Positions 21,985 to 30,587 of a DNA stretch of 34,701 nt are shown here, one piece after another. The notes under the pieces are model-generated. The model was given only the letters and a program-made list of their open reading frames with translations, ran no database searches and was not told where the DNA came from. This DNA is from Gemmatimonadota bacterium (lineage in GTDB: Bacteria > Gemmatimonadota > Gemmatimonadetes > Gemmatimonadales > GWC2-71-9). The stretch's first letter is position 1; each line of letters begins with the position of its first letter. The translations under genes and the position numbers were made by a program. The DNA lies in NCBI GenBank assembly GCA_022562295.1, contig JADFPO010000013.1, positions 1-34,701 on the forward strand, read 5' to 3'.

Positions 21985-24900
21985 GCGATAGCGGCTCGCT
22001 CCCCCAGCCGCACGCCGACGATCGACGAGACGCCGGGCTCCTGCATCGTCACACCGTACACCGCGTCAGCGGTTTGCATGGTCCGTGGATTGTGGGTGAT
22101 CACGATGAACTGTGTGTTCGCCTTGAATTCGGTGAGTAGTCGCAGGAAACGCTGGACGTTGGCGTCGTCCAGCGGTGCGTCCACCTCGTCGAGCAGACAA
22201 AACGGACTGGGCTTGATGAGATAGATGGCAAACAGAAGCGAAATCGCCACCAGGGCCCGCTCCCCCGACGACAGCAGGTGGATTCGTTGTGTCCGCTTGC
22301 CCCGGGGGGCGGCGCGGATTTCGATCTCGCTGTTCAGCGGGTCGTTCTCGTCGACCAGTCTGACGTCGCATTCGCCGACCTCGAACAGTATCAAGAAAAC
22401 CGTTTTGAAGTTCTCACGGATCGCGTCAAACGTCTCAGTGAACATGGCGCGCGCGGTGTCGTCGATCTCTTTGAGGGCTTGGAGCAGCGAGGCTCGGGCA
22501 TCGACCAAGTCGCTGCGCTGCGTTTCCAGAAACTCGAGTCGCTTGCTTTCTTCCTCGTGCTCCTGTTCTGCCAGAGGGTTGACCGGCCCCGCCGTTTGCA
22601 GTTTCTCGGCGATACGCTCGGCTTCTTCCCGCATGGCGTCTTCGTCTCCTTCAACTTCTGGGGCGTCTTCCAGGAGATCCGCTAGGGGTCGGCGCCACTC
22701 GGCCTCTATTCGCTGCACCAACGCGGTGCGTCGCCCGGCGATTTCGGTTTGGACGAGTTCGATGCGGTGCAGCTCCTCACCGAGTTCTTGGACGGTGTTC
22801 CTGGCTTGGGCCACGGTCTCGTCACCCGCCGTCGTCGCGTGCTCCGCGGCGATGACTGCCTGTTCGGCCTCGGACGCGGTGGTTTCCAGTTCGGCCACCT
22901 CGGCGTTGCGTTCGGCGAGTTGGTCGGTCCAGCGCGCCCGGTCGGCCTCCGACCCTGAGGTCGATTCCACGATATCCGCTATTTCGTGGCGCAGGGATTC
23001 TTTTTCTTCCTGCGCTGTTTGTAGGGATTTTTCGGCTCTCGCCTCGCGTTGGCCGGCCGCTTCTTCCCTCACCGATACCTGCGCTTCCTCGACCTGCCAA
23101 TGCACCCTGTTTTCTCGCGCCGTCTCTTGTTCGGTTTCGAGGCTCTTGAGGAACGATCGTTGCTGGTCGAGTTCGGCCTCGGCTTGCGCACGGGTGCTGT
23201 GGAGTGTACGCAGTTCCCTACGAACGACCTCCAGCCGCGCGGATCGCTCGGACAGATGTTGTTGGGTTCGACTGTGTGCATCGCTAGCCTCGCTCAACTC
23301 TCGCTTCACCCGTTGCATCTCCCGCTCGGCATCGCCGTGGGCCCCCCGGGTTTCGTGTAGGGCTTGCCGGCTGTCATCGGCAGACCGCACCGCCTTCGCG
23401 AGGTCGTGCTCCGCGGTGCCGATGCCGTGTGCGGCTTCGGCGGTGCCCTGCTCGAGTCGGGCGACCTCGCGCTCGGCATGATCTAACTCGCCGCCGAGCC
23501 GCTCGAGATCCGCACGGCGGCTCAACGGGCCCCCGGCTTCCTCGGATCCAGCGAGGAAGACCGCGCCGTTGGCCCGGCGGATGGCGTGGCCCGATTCGTC
23601 CATCGCGGTGGCGTCGGCCAACAGGGCTCGGGCCCATGCTTGCGCCGGATCAGCGACCTCGAACCGCGGGTTTCCGTCCGTTCCCCGCCCCAGGTCAGTG
23701 GGGCCGGGATCCAGCGGGAGCAACAGCAGGGGACCGGGCTTTTGTTCGGCGTGCCACTGCCGCACACGCGCAACCGTCTCCTCGTCGCTGACCAACACGG
23801 CGTTGAGCCAGTCGGACAGCAACCGCTCCGCAACTTCCGCGTCCCCGGCGGGGGGCCGCAGATAATCACTGAGCGGCCCAAGGACCGCATGCTCGCCAAA
23901 CTCGTCTTGATGGGCCAGTAGTTTCCGCGCGGCGGGCGCGAGACCCGCCCGGTCACGCTCCAACGCCTCGAGGGCTTCGCGCCTCGCCTTCAGCTGTGCC
24001 CTGTTCTCGTCAGCCGACCGGCGCTCGACCAGGAGTGCGGCCTCGTGCTCCTTGGCGGCAAGCAGTGTGTGACGTGCTCGCTCTACGTCCGACGATGCTT
24101 CCTTGTCCACACGTTGGCGATTGGCGAGCTCCTCCTCGGCGGCGCGAAGTCCGATCACCAGGTCCTGGTGTGCGCGAGCGGCCTCTTCGCGGCGTTGTTC
24201 CGCGTCGTTCGATTGAGATCGCAGTACCTCGAGATCTCTCTCTAGCGCGTCTTGCTCGCCCGCCAACGCTCTCAGGGTCTCCGCTTGTTCTTGCAGCGAG
24301 CTTTCCAGCTTCCGCACCGCGTCGCGCTGTCCGGTCAAACGATCGCGGGCCTGGTTTTCGTCGGAGGCTCGCAGGTCCAATTCCGTTTGCACCGATTGCC
24401 GTGCCTCGGCGGCGGCCTTTCGCTCTTGCGCCGCGGCGTCGCGCTCTCTCATGGCTTGGCTTGCGCGAGCGTCGGCTTGTGACAACTCCTCGAGCGCCCG
24501 CTCTTTGCGATCCGTCGCGTTCTTGAGACGCTCACCGGCCAGCTTGAGGTCGCCTTCCAGCCTGCCGACCTCGAGGCGCTGGTCGGCGAGCCTTCGCTCG
24601 CCGTCGGTGCGCTGAGCTTCGGCCGTCGCGCGGGCCTGGATAAGGTTTTCCCGCTCCCGTTCTCGCTCGGCCAGAACCTCCCGGCTGTGGGGTAGTGACT
24701 CGCCCATTTCATCGCGACGTTGACGCAGCGAGGTCTCCTCGCGGTCGAATTCGTCCAGGGTGTGACGCGCCAGCGTCATCACTATCCCGAAACGCTCCGC
24801 CGTGAGCTTGTGGTGTCGCTCGGCTTTCCCTCGTTGGCGGGCGAGACTTCTGACTTGGGTTTGGACTTCGGAGACGAGGTCATCCAGGCGCTGCAAGTCC

Positions 24901-25457
24901 TGTTTCGTCGCCTCGAGACGTCGTTCGGTCGTCGTCTTGCGATCGCGGTACAGGCCGATACCGGCTGCCTCCTCGAACAGGGCACGGCGATCTTCTGTGC
25001 GGTCCGACAGGAGGCGGTCGATCTGCCCGGCCTCCATCACCACCCCGGCGTCGCTTCCCAGACCGGTCCCGCGGAGGAGATCCTGCACGTCGCGGAGACG
25101 GACGGGTTGTTGGTTGAGGAGGTACTCACTGTGCCCATTGCGGGAGAGCCTGCGCGTAACGACTACCTCGCGGTAGGAAATGGGAAGCGTGCCGTCGCTG
25201 TTATCGAAATAGAGCGATATTTGCGCGACGTTCAGCGGCCGGCGCTTGGCTGCCCCCTGGAAAATGATGTCTTCCATCCGAGAGCCCCGGAGCACCCGGG
25301 CCCGCTGCTCCCCCAACACCCATCGCACAGCGTCGGAGATGTTCGACTTGCCGCAGCCGTTTGGCCCTACGATGGACGTAATGCCGTCCTCGAAGGTCAG
25401 ATGGACCTTGTCGGCGAAGGACTTGAATCCCGACAATTCGAGCCGGGTCAATTTCAT
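21981..25457 (-). CDS. smc: Chromosome segregation SMC protein
   Basis: 1158 residues, normal for bacterial SMC, the core of condensin that organises and segregates the chromosome. The N-terminal head has SGFKSFADK and Walker A GPNGCGKSN. Two long coiled coils rich in E, R, A, Q and L flank a hinge at about 490-640. The C-terminal head has the ABC signature LLSSGERALVAISLLFA and Walker B FCLLDEVDAPLDD, then an H-loop VITHNPRTM. All catalytic motifs look intact. Its ATG overlaps the SPOR-fusion gene stop (ATGA) and its stop overlaps the subtilase start (TTGA). scpA and scpB are not in the window. Confidence 0.97.
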   Translation of the reverse strand: MKLTRLELSGFKSFADKVHLTFEDGITSIVGPNGCGKSNISDAVRWVLGEQRARVLRGSRMEDIIFQGAAKRRPLNVAQISLYFDNSDGTLPISYREVVVTRRLSRNGHSEYLLNQQPVRLRDVQDLLRGTGLGSDAGVVMEAGQIDRLLSDRTEDRRALFEEAAGIGLYRDRKTTTERRLEATKQDLQRLDDLVSEVQTQVRSLARQRGKAERHHKLTAERFGIVMTLARHTLDEFDREETSLRQRRDEMGESLPHSREVLAERERERENLIQARATAEAQRTDGERRLADQRLEVGRLEGDLKLAGERLKNATDRKERALEELSQADARASQAMRERDAAAQERKAAAEARQSVQTELDLRASDENQARDRLTGQRDAVRKLESSLQEQAETLRALAGEQDALERDLEVLRSQSNDAEQRREEAARAHQDLVIGLRAAEEELANRQRVDKEASSDVERARHTLLAAKEHEAALLVERRSADENRAQLKARREALEALERDRAGLAPAARKLLAHQDEFGEHAVLGPLSDYLRPPAGDAEVAERLLSDWLNAVLVSDEETVARVRQWHAEQKPGPLLLLPLDPGPTDLGRGTDGNPRFEVADPAQAWARALLADATAMDESGHAIRRANGAVFLAGSEEAGGPLSRRADLERLGGELDHAEREVARLEQGTAEAAHGIGTAEHDLAKAVRSADDSRQALHETRGAHGDAEREMQRVKRELSEASDAHSRTQQHLSERSARLEVVRRELRTLHSTRAQAEAELDQQRSFLKSLETEQETARENRVHWQVEEAQVSVREEAAGQREARAEKSLQTAQEEKESLRHEIADIVESTSGSEADRARWTDQLAERNAEVAELETTASEAEQAVIAAEHATTAGDETVAQARNTVQELGEELHRIELVQTEIAGRRTALVQRIEAEWRRPLADLLEDAPEVEGDEDAMREEAERIAEKLQTAGPVNPLAEQEHEEESKRLEFLETQRSDLVDARASLLQALKEIDDTARAMFTETFDAIRENFKTVFLILFEVGECDVRLVDENDPLNSEIEIRAAPRGKRTQRIHLLSSGERALVAISLLFAIYLIKPSPFCLLDEVDAPLDDANVQRFLRLLTEFKANTQFIVITHNPRTMQTADAVYGVTMQEPGVSSIVGVRLGERAAIA

Positions 25458-26779
25458 GGCGTGATTCCGGTGCGTGGTATAAGCGTTGCCGGCAACCCGG
25501 CTGCAGTGAGGAGGGATTCGGCCACACCGCTCTGCTCGGGGGTCTCGAACGCGCCGACCAGGATGCGCGCGGCCCCGGCGGTCACCACGCTATATGCGGG
25601 GATACCGCCATCGCGGAGCCGTTGTGTCTCCTCTCGAGCCAGGTCCACGCTTTGGCGTGATCCGAGGTCGAATGCCTGTGGGGTGCGCAAGATAGTGCCC
25701 TGACCCGCTTCAACCAAGCCGTCTCGCCAGAGGGCCTTCAACACGGTATCGGCCGACTGAGCGGTAGCGAGCGCCCCCAGGATAACTCGGTACCAGATGC
25801 GCCCGCCTATGCGGATGGGGGTCACGGCCGCCGCGAGCGACTCGCGCTCCAAACGGGATGCGTATTCCATTGCACGATCCCACGCATCGAACGCCGCGAC
25901 TTGGACCGAGTAGAATAAGGAATCAGCATCGCGCCCCGTCCCGCCACTGGCCCCGACGGCGGCAGGCTCGGAAGGAACGGAGTCGGTGGACGCATCCACC
26001 GAGGGCTCGCCAGCGGTGTTTCCACTCAACCGGAACACCGCAATGATGGCGGCGAGCACCACGATCGCAACCACGCCAACCCCGACCCGGAGGTTACGGG
26101 TCTTCCGCGGTCGGTGCCGGAAAGTGCCAACCCGTTCCTCGTCCCGCGCCGCCGTCTTTTCTTCGGTTACCGGGCTCGTGTCAGGGGCTGGGCCGCGGCT
26201 AGACACGACCTTGGGGACCGGTTCTTCAGCCGGTGCGGGCTCGACCAGTGAGGTGATGATGGGTACTTGGTCGAGCCAATGGGGGTTGATCGGAAGCCTC
26301 GGCTTCGAGGTGCCCGTTCGGTGTCGGTCCAGTACGATCATGCCGTCGGGTTTCAGCACCATGAACGGAATGGCTGACGGAGCCATGAACAGCAGGAGGA
26401 GCGCTCCCTCGTTCGCGAATCCCTTGGCTAGGCGTTCCCACCGCGCGTGCGACCAGACTGCTTCGGGTTGGTGTGTGGGAGTACCGACGCCGATGTAGTG
26501 CAGACCTGGCAACTCCTGTTGCTGCGCGACGTGGTTGAGCGAGACGTCATAGAGGAACGCGTCTACGATGCCCTCTTCCCCGAGCCGCTCGGCGCCGTCG
26601 TCCAGCACCGGTCGATCCAGAGACAGATCGACCAATACGACCCGAGACTCGTCCCGCGCTGTGGCGCGAGCGATGTTCCACGTCTGATGTCCCGCCCAGC
26701 GATCGTTTTTTGTCGCTTGGATGATGGCCACCACCGTGTGACCCGTGAGAACCGCGCTGTCGAAGTCGCGGGACGTCAT
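25454..26779 (-). CDS. Pseudo-MinD/CpsD-like domain fused to membrane segment and SPOR repeats
   Basis: 441 residues. The first 150 resemble MinD/ParA/CpsD ATPases: TVVAIIQATK, then RVVLVDLSLDRPVLDDG in place of the usual VLLVDxDxRxP, and LHYIGVGTP. The P-loop (GGVGKTT) is replaced by NDRWAGHQTWN (26-36), so nucleotide binding by the normal route is unlikely. A Pro/Glu/Ala-rich linker (about 180-215) leads to a basic patch, then one transmembrane segment (about 231-250). The periplasmic side has a SPOR domain (about 288-365, YSVQVAAFDAWDRAMEYASRL) and a second SPOR-like unit (about 393-437). SPOR domains bind glycan strands at septa. It overlaps smc by 4 nt. A link between septum and chromosome is inferred, not shown. 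Confidence 0.8.
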   Translation of the reverse strand: MTSRDFDSAVLTGHTVVAIIQATKNDRWAGHQTWNIARATARDESRVVLVDLSLDRPVLDDGAERLGEEGIVDAFLYDVSLNHVAQQQELPGLHYIGVGTPTHQPEAVWSHARWERLAKGFANEGALLLLFMAPSAIPFMVLKPDGMIVLDRHRTGTSKPRLPINPHWLDQVPIITSLVEPAPAEEPVPKVVSSRGPAPDTSPVTEEKTAARDEERVGTFRHRPRKTRNLRVGVGVVAIVVLAAIIAVFRLSGNTAGEPSVDASTDSVPSEPAAVGASGGTGRDADSLFYSVQVAAFDAWDRAMEYASRLERESLAAAVTPIRIGGRIWYRVILGALATAQSADTVLKALWRDGLVEAGQGTILRTPQAFDLGSRQSVDLAREETQRLRDGGIPAYSVVTAGAARILVGAFETPEQSGVAESLLTAAGLPATLIPRTGITP

Positions 26780-28182
26780 CGGTTCGTCGCCGTGCTGTCC
26801 AGGAAGATGATGAAGTAGGGTTGCCCGAGCCGCCGACCGATGTTGTCGGCATCTTCGCGGGTGCCGTACGGGCCGAGTACGACGCGATAGCGATCGTAGT
26901 GTTCGGTGGGCTGCAACACTCGGGCGGGTAAGCGGGCCTCGAGCAATTCGTCCGCGCGTGCCTGGGCCCAGGATTCATTGGAGGTGCTGCTGAGCTGAAC
27001 GTACGTTGTTTGATCGGTCGGTTCGACCGGCGTCGAGTCCGCTTGCTGAGCGAGCAACAGCGCCGGTCGGCGCGGGTCCCAGGCGATGGCGAGCCACCGG
27101 TCGTCGGCGGCGTCGGCAACCCGTCCGCTTTCCAACCCTGTTGCGGGATCGATCGCAATGACGTCGCCCTCATGGCGAACGAGCACAGTTGCGTCCGGCG
27201 CGATGCTCGGCAACTCGTCATCCCAGGTGCCCGCCACGCTGTGCGGAGAAAAGAGTTGCAGCGCGTCAGCGATCCACACGGAATCCCGTCTGGCGGGGTG
27301 TAACAGCATGTAACGTCCCAGCGGGCCGGTGCGCATGGCTTCTACCCGTACGGGCAACGGGTAGCGGGTCAGGATCTGAAACCGGAATCGTTCCACGACG
27401 AGAAGCTCTGGTGCCGCCGTCGTGACGTAGAGGCGGTGAGCTGATGACGAAAAGGTCATTGCGGTGACCTCGCTAGCGAGGGGCAGGAATCCCGCCTCCG
27501 AACCATCGACGGTGTGCCTGGCGATCAATCCCGAGTCGACCGCGATCACGATCAGATCGCCCCATGTCGTGGTGGTGAACAGTCCACGGGGAAGCTCGGT
27601 GGAGATACGCCGACTCGAGTCACCCAGCACCTCGAGGTGCCGCGTATGTTCGAGGTCGAAGAGTGCGAGCAGCCGGCCCCTCGTAGTGCCCCAAATCGAC
27701 TGTGGGAGGTTGGGAAGCAGGGGCTCCCAATCGCGGGTGCGGCGATCTACCACGGTGGCCACGCTGCCGTCCTTCCGAACGAGGTAGGGCACGCCGGTGG
27801 GGCCAATGGTCGCCGCGACCACGGCGGTGTCGAGACCGCGGTCCCGCCCGCTTTCCAAGTCTAGCGCAACCAACTCCTGCGCCGTGGTCCGCACGTATAT
27901 CTGGTCTTCCGCGGCGGCAAAACCCACGACTTGCTGCGTCGCCAGCGTGGGCATCTCGAAACGCCACTCGACTTCCTGCAAAGCCGGGAGCGTGTAGAGG
28001 CGCACTCCCGGGCCCGCTTCGGACGGGAAACGAAATGCTAGGGACGGGGGCAGGTCCGGTGTGGCCGGCGCATTCTCGAATGCCTCTCGAACGGAGTTGT
28101 CCCCTCTGCCTGGACGGCAGGCAGCGAGGCTCGTGAGGAACGCGAGCAAAAGAAAGGCAGTTCCGCGGCCGAAAGTCACCAC
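26776..28182 (-). CDS. Lipoprotein with beta-propeller-like region and C-terminal SPOR domain
   Basis: 468 residues from a GTG start. A hydrophobic N-terminus ends in a lipobox LAAC with Cys22, so it is probably a lipoprotein. The middle (about 50-380) is rich in short strands with phrases such as VGFAAAEDQIYVRT and AITMTFSSSAHRLYVTT-like repeats that resemble a WD40/PQQ-type propeller, though no blade motif is clear enough to name. The end (about 390-468, YVQLSSTSNESWAQARADEL, then YRVVLGPYGTREDADNI) is a SPOR domain. It heads the six-gene operon, and its ATGA overlap couples it to the second SPOR protein. The promoter at 28191-28219 would give an almost leaderless mRNA. Confidence 0.75.
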   Translation of the reverse strand: MVTFGRGTAFLLLAFLTSLAACRPGRGDNSVREAFENAPATPDLPPSLAFRFPSEAGPGVRLYTLPALQEVEWRFEMPTLATQQVVGFAAAEDQIYVRTTAQELVALDLESGRDRGLDTAVVAATIGPTGVPYLVRKDGSVATVVDRRTRDWEPLLPNLPQSIWGTTRGRLLALFDLEHTRHLEVLGDSSRRISTELPRGLFTTTTWGDLIVIAVDSGLIARHTVDGSEAGFLPLASEVTAMTFSSSAHRLYVTTAAPELLVVERFRFQILTRYPLPVRVEAMRTGPLGRYMLLHPARRDSVWIADALQLFSPHSVAGTWDDELPSIAPDATVLVRHEGDVIAIDPATGLESGRVADAADDRWLAIAWDPRRPALLLAQQADSTPVEPTDQTTYVQLSSTSNESWAQARADELLEARLPARVLQPTEHYDRYRVVLGPYGTREDADNIGRRLGQPYFIIFLDSTATNR

Positions 28183-28190
28183 AGAATCAA

Positions 28191-28219
28191 AACCTAGGCG
28201 GAGGCGAGAACCATAGCAA
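28191..28219 (-). promoter_or_regulatory. Candidate leaderless promoter of the SPOR-SMC operon
   Basis: On the minus strand, TTGCTA (28219-28214), a 17-nt spacer and TAGGTT (28196-28191) lie upstream of GTG 28182. Only 8 nt separate the -10 from the start codon, so transcription would begin at or within 1-2 nt of the GTG. No ribosome binding site is visible. Promoter calls at this strength are uncertain in high-GC DNA. Confidence 0.45.
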
Positions 28220-28253
28220 GCAGTGTGGGGGTGGGGCGCACTGATGCGGGTTC

Positions 28254-28290
28254 GGCGGCGCGGTTGGCCGGACGGGCCAAGGCCGCCGCG
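28254..28290 (-). terminator. Strong GC-rich hairpin after rsfS
   Basis: TTGGCC (28264-28269) pairs with GGCCAA (28275-28280) around a 5-nt loop. Flanking GCGGCG (28255-28260) and CGCCGC-type bases (to 28290) extend the stem. It lies about 25 nt after the rsfS stop, without a T-tract. It probably marks the transcript end before the divergently read promoter region of the next minus-strand operon. Confidence 0.5.
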
Positions 28291-28313
28291 CGATGCGATG
28301 CTGGCAGGCTTGT

Positions 28314-28679
28314 TTATTCAGCAGAGCCGATGGCGGTTGTCGGAGCCTCGGTCCAAAGGCGCTCCAGCTGGTAGAAATTTCGCAGAGTCGGGTGGAACAC
28401 GTGCACCACAAAATCTACGTAGTCAAGTAGCACCCAGCGGCCTTGCGACAGCCCCTCGACATGGTGTGGCTTCCGTCCCTGGGCTGCGAGGGCATCCAAC
28501 ACCCTCTCGCTCAGTGCACGCACATGGGTGTTTGACGAACCGGAGGCGATGACGAAGAAGTCGGTCGCGTCGGTGAGTTTCCTCAGATCCAGCGCGAGGA
28601 TTGCGGACGCCTTGTGCGCCTCGAGGGCTTCCACCGCGATCAACAACTCAGGCTGGTCGCTCACCCATCGGTCGGTCAA
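28314..28679 (-). CDS. rsfS: Ribosomal silencing factor RsfS
   Basis: RsfS (RsfA/Iojap family) binds ribosomal protein L14 and blocks subunit joining when nutrients are low. With a TTG start at 28679 the protein has 121 residues; the TTGA overlaps the previous gene's stop and GGCGGGG lies about 8 nt upstream. GTG 28664 (116 residues) is the alternative but has no visible ribosome binding site. The family core is clear: ALDLRKLTDATDFFVIASG, SSNTHVRALSERV, GRWVLLDYVDFVVHVFHP and FYQLERLW. It is the last gene of the rpsF operon. Confidence 0.92.
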   Translation of the reverse strand: MTDRWVSDQPELLIAVEALEAHKASAILALDLRKLTDATDFFVIASGSSNTHVRALSERVLDALAAQGRKPHHVEGLSQGRWVLLDYVDFVVHVFHPTLRNFYQLERLWTEAPTTAIGSAE

Positions 28680-28942
28680 GGCGCAGACCCCGCCTGAGCG
28701 GTTCTGGAATGTGCGTCTGCCGACTCCTCGATCTGATGGAACACCGCCCATGCGCCGGGTCCGACGTGGACCCCCGGGGCCGCGATGGCGTTCGCGACCA
28801 GACACTCGTGCGGTTGAAATATCCGATCCAGCTCGGGAACCACGTTGATACGGTTGAGTTCTTCTCGCGCGGCTTCGACCCACTCCGCGGCGGCGATGAG
28901 GTTGCGGCGCAGGCGAGGGCCGTCCAGATAGGAGATACCCAC
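28676..28942 (-). pseudogene. Truncated DAK2/FakA-like N-terminal fragment
   Basis: 88 residues from GTG 28942. Residues 3-35 (ISYLDGPRLRRNLIAAAEW through ELNRINVVP) match the N-terminus of DAK2-domain proteins (FakA/YloV, the fatty-acid kinase ATP-binding subunit), which continue with VPDGDTGTN. Here that metal/ATP motif is absent and the frame runs into an unrelated tail (LDRIFQPHE...GSAP). FakA is normally over 500 residues, so this is either a remnant or a new small protein that kept the FakA start. Neighbouring overlaps are intact: it lies 10 nt after rplI, and its TGA overlaps the rsfS start. No remaining FakA sequence is seen in other frames nearby. Confidence 0.55.
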
Positions 28943-28952
28943 CGGGAACTCG

Positions 28953-29399
28953 TTACGACTGCTTGGTCACCGTGACGAGAATCTCGGGCCGGACTTTGGT
29001 GTGGAGTCGAATGGGCACGCGGTACTCCCCGATGAGCTTGATCGGATCGTGCAGTTCGATCACTCGCTTATCCACGCTGTGCCCAGCCTCCGCGAGCTTG
29101 TCGGCGATATCCGCTGCCGTGATCGAACCGAACAGCCTGTTTCCGTCACCGGTCTTTGCCGTGAACGACAGGGTAACAGCGGCGAGTTCACCGGCCAGAC
29201 GGTCGGCATCCGAACGCTTCATCGCGAGGCGATCGGCCCGGCGCCGCCGTTCGACCTCTACTTGCCGCTTGCCGCCGTCGGTGGCGAGGTACGCCTTGCC
29301 GTGCGGAATGAGATAATTACGCGCGTAGCCATCCTTCACCAGCACAACCTCGCCAATACGACCGAGGTGTGCCACATCTTCTCGCAAGATTACTTCCAT
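28953..29399 (-). CDS. rplI: 50S ribosomal protein L9
   Basis: 148 residues, normal for L9. The N-terminal domain begins MEVILREDVAHLGRIGEVV and continues VKDGYARNYLIPHGKA. A connecting helix follows (about 45-75, highly charged). The C-terminal domain has LFGSITAADIADKL and a VDKRVIELHDPIKLIGEY segment. L9 binds 23S rRNA at the base of the L1 stalk. It begins 1 nt after the DUF2232 gene, in the common rpsF-rpsR-(membrane protein)-rplI order. Confidence 0.97.
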   Translation of the reverse strand: MEVILREDVAHLGRIGEVVLVKDGYARNYLIPHGKAYLATDGGKRQVEVERRRRADRLAMKRSDADRLAGELAAVTLSFTAKTGDGNRLFGSITAADIADKLAEAGHSVDKRVIELHDPIKLIGEYRVPIRLHTKVRPEILVTVTKQS

Positions 29400-29400
29400 G

Positions 29401-30366
29401 TCAGGTTCTCGCTCGCGGCGTCGACCACCGCTGTCTCAAGTCCAAGCCCGCATCCACGACTCCAAGAAGAATGGTGCCTGGGAGTACGACGGGCAACATG
29501 AATAAGATCGCCAACACGATTACCACTGTGGTGAAAACCCCGGGGCCTCCGGCCATAGCCAGCGCGAACGAGACCACGGCAGCCCCTCGCAAGGCGTAGA
29601 GTACGCCCGCGACGACGAGCACGTTGGCCGCCAAGATTTTGACAGTGGCGAAGCGTGCCACCAACACGATACCGAGCGCCACGACGGCCGCCCATCCTAG
29701 ATGTTCCGTAAAGCTGAAATCTCTAAACCGTCCCAGCGTGCCGCGGGGCCGGCGAGTCATCCGGTGGTAGAGCACGCTCGCCAGCGCCAGACCTGCCAAC
29801 ATTTGTATTGCGAGCGTGGCCGGAAAGAAGTCAGCCATGAGCGGCACGGCGACCACGAACCAATCTTCGAGCAGCAGCGGATCGACTCCCACGGCGGAAC
29901 CGTCTTTGGCCCCGCTGGATGTTGCCAGCCAGCCCAAGATGATCTGTGCGCTCACGCCGATTCGCGACTCGACCCACCAGCGCACCTCGGGCCAAGAGGT
30001 GCCTAGCACGGCCGTGAACGCCATGACTCCGATTGCCGCGGCGGCGATGGCGACGAGCGAGCGGTGGATCAGAGACCAGTTGGTAAACGCCACCGCCATC
30101 GTGAACGCCGCGGTGCCGATGACGGCGGCAGCCCGGACGACCTGATCGGGTGGGTCGCCAAACTGGGCGAGCCACCAGAGGCTGATCCCGCCCGCCAGCG
30201 CGGCGGCGAGTCGGTGACGACTCGGGATCGGGTGTGAGCAGAAGACTAGGGCGGCGAGCGGGAGCGTGAGCAACCCAATCGGTGCGAGCACGGCGAACAC
30301 AAATGCGGCACCGACCATCATCAGCAGCCCGAGCCCGCGTCTGAGAGGCTCGGACGGACCCGACAT
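29401..30366 (-). CDS. DUF2232/YybS-like multipass membrane protein
   Basis: 321 residues from ATG 30366, chosen because it overlaps the rpsR stop (TGATG); an upstream frame to 30456 lies inside rpsR. About eight hydrophobic segments are visible, including LLMMVGAAFVFAVLAPIG, VVRAAAVIGTAAFTMAVAF and VVIVLAILFMLPVVLPG. It lacks recognisable catalytic motifs. Its place between rpsR and rplI matches the YybS (DUF2232) family, whose role is not established. The C-terminus is basic (RQRWSTPRART) and probably cytoplasmic. Identity rests mainly on position and topology. Confidence 0.7.
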   Translation of the reverse strand: MSGPSEPLRRGLGLLMMVGAAFVFAVLAPIGLLTLPLAALVFCSHPIPSRHRLAAALAGGISLWWLAQFGDPPDQVVRAAAVIGTAAFTMAVAFTNWSLIHRSLVAIAAAAIGVMAFTAVLGTSWPEVRWWVESRIGVSAQIILGWLATSSGAKDGSAVGVDPLLLEDWFVVAVPLMADFFPATLAIQMLAGLALASVLYHRMTRRPRGTLGRFRDFSFTEHLGWAAVVALGIVLVARFATVKILAANVLVVAGVLYALRGAAVVSFALAMAGGPGVFTTVVIVLAILFMLPVVLPGTILLGVVDAGLDLRQRWSTPRART

Positions 30367-30587
30367 TACCCGCTGTCCGACCGGATGTATGGCAGCAGCG
30401 CGATCAGGCGAGCCCGTTTTATTGCCGTGCTGAGTTGCCGCTGATGCCTGGCACACATACCGGACAGTCGCCGCGGGAGGATCTTCCCGCGATCGGTCGT
30501 GAAGCGTTGCAGGGTCCGTTCATCCTTGTAATCCAGTACGCGGACACCCGATTCGCACACCGGGCAGGATTTGCGCGCGCGTTTCAT
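30366..30587 (-). CDS. rpsR: 30S ribosomal protein S18, zinc (C+) form
   Basis: 73 residues, normal for S18. Visible features are a [20 protein letters not shown] core followed by [26 protein letters not shown]. Cys8 and Cys11 (CPVC) with Cys45 and His48 make a likely zinc site, as in C+ S18 forms. S18 pairs with S6 on the 30S platform. It overlaps rpsF by 4 nt and the DUF2232 gene by 1 nt. Confidence 0.96.
   Translation of the reverse strand: MKRARKSCPVCESGVRVLDYKDERTLQRFTTDRGKILPRRLSGMCARHQRQLSTAIKRARLIALLPYIRSDSG

Noticed and set aside
22225-23481. 418-residue plus-strand ORF antisense to smc
   Set aside because: Ser/Arg/Ala-rich translation typical of the complement of a coiled-coil gene. 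smc is complete on the other strand.
28187-28411. 74-residue minus-strand ORF upstream of the SPOR operon
   Set aside because: Pro/Cys-rich noise overlapping the GC-rich hairpin and the end of rsfS in another frame.
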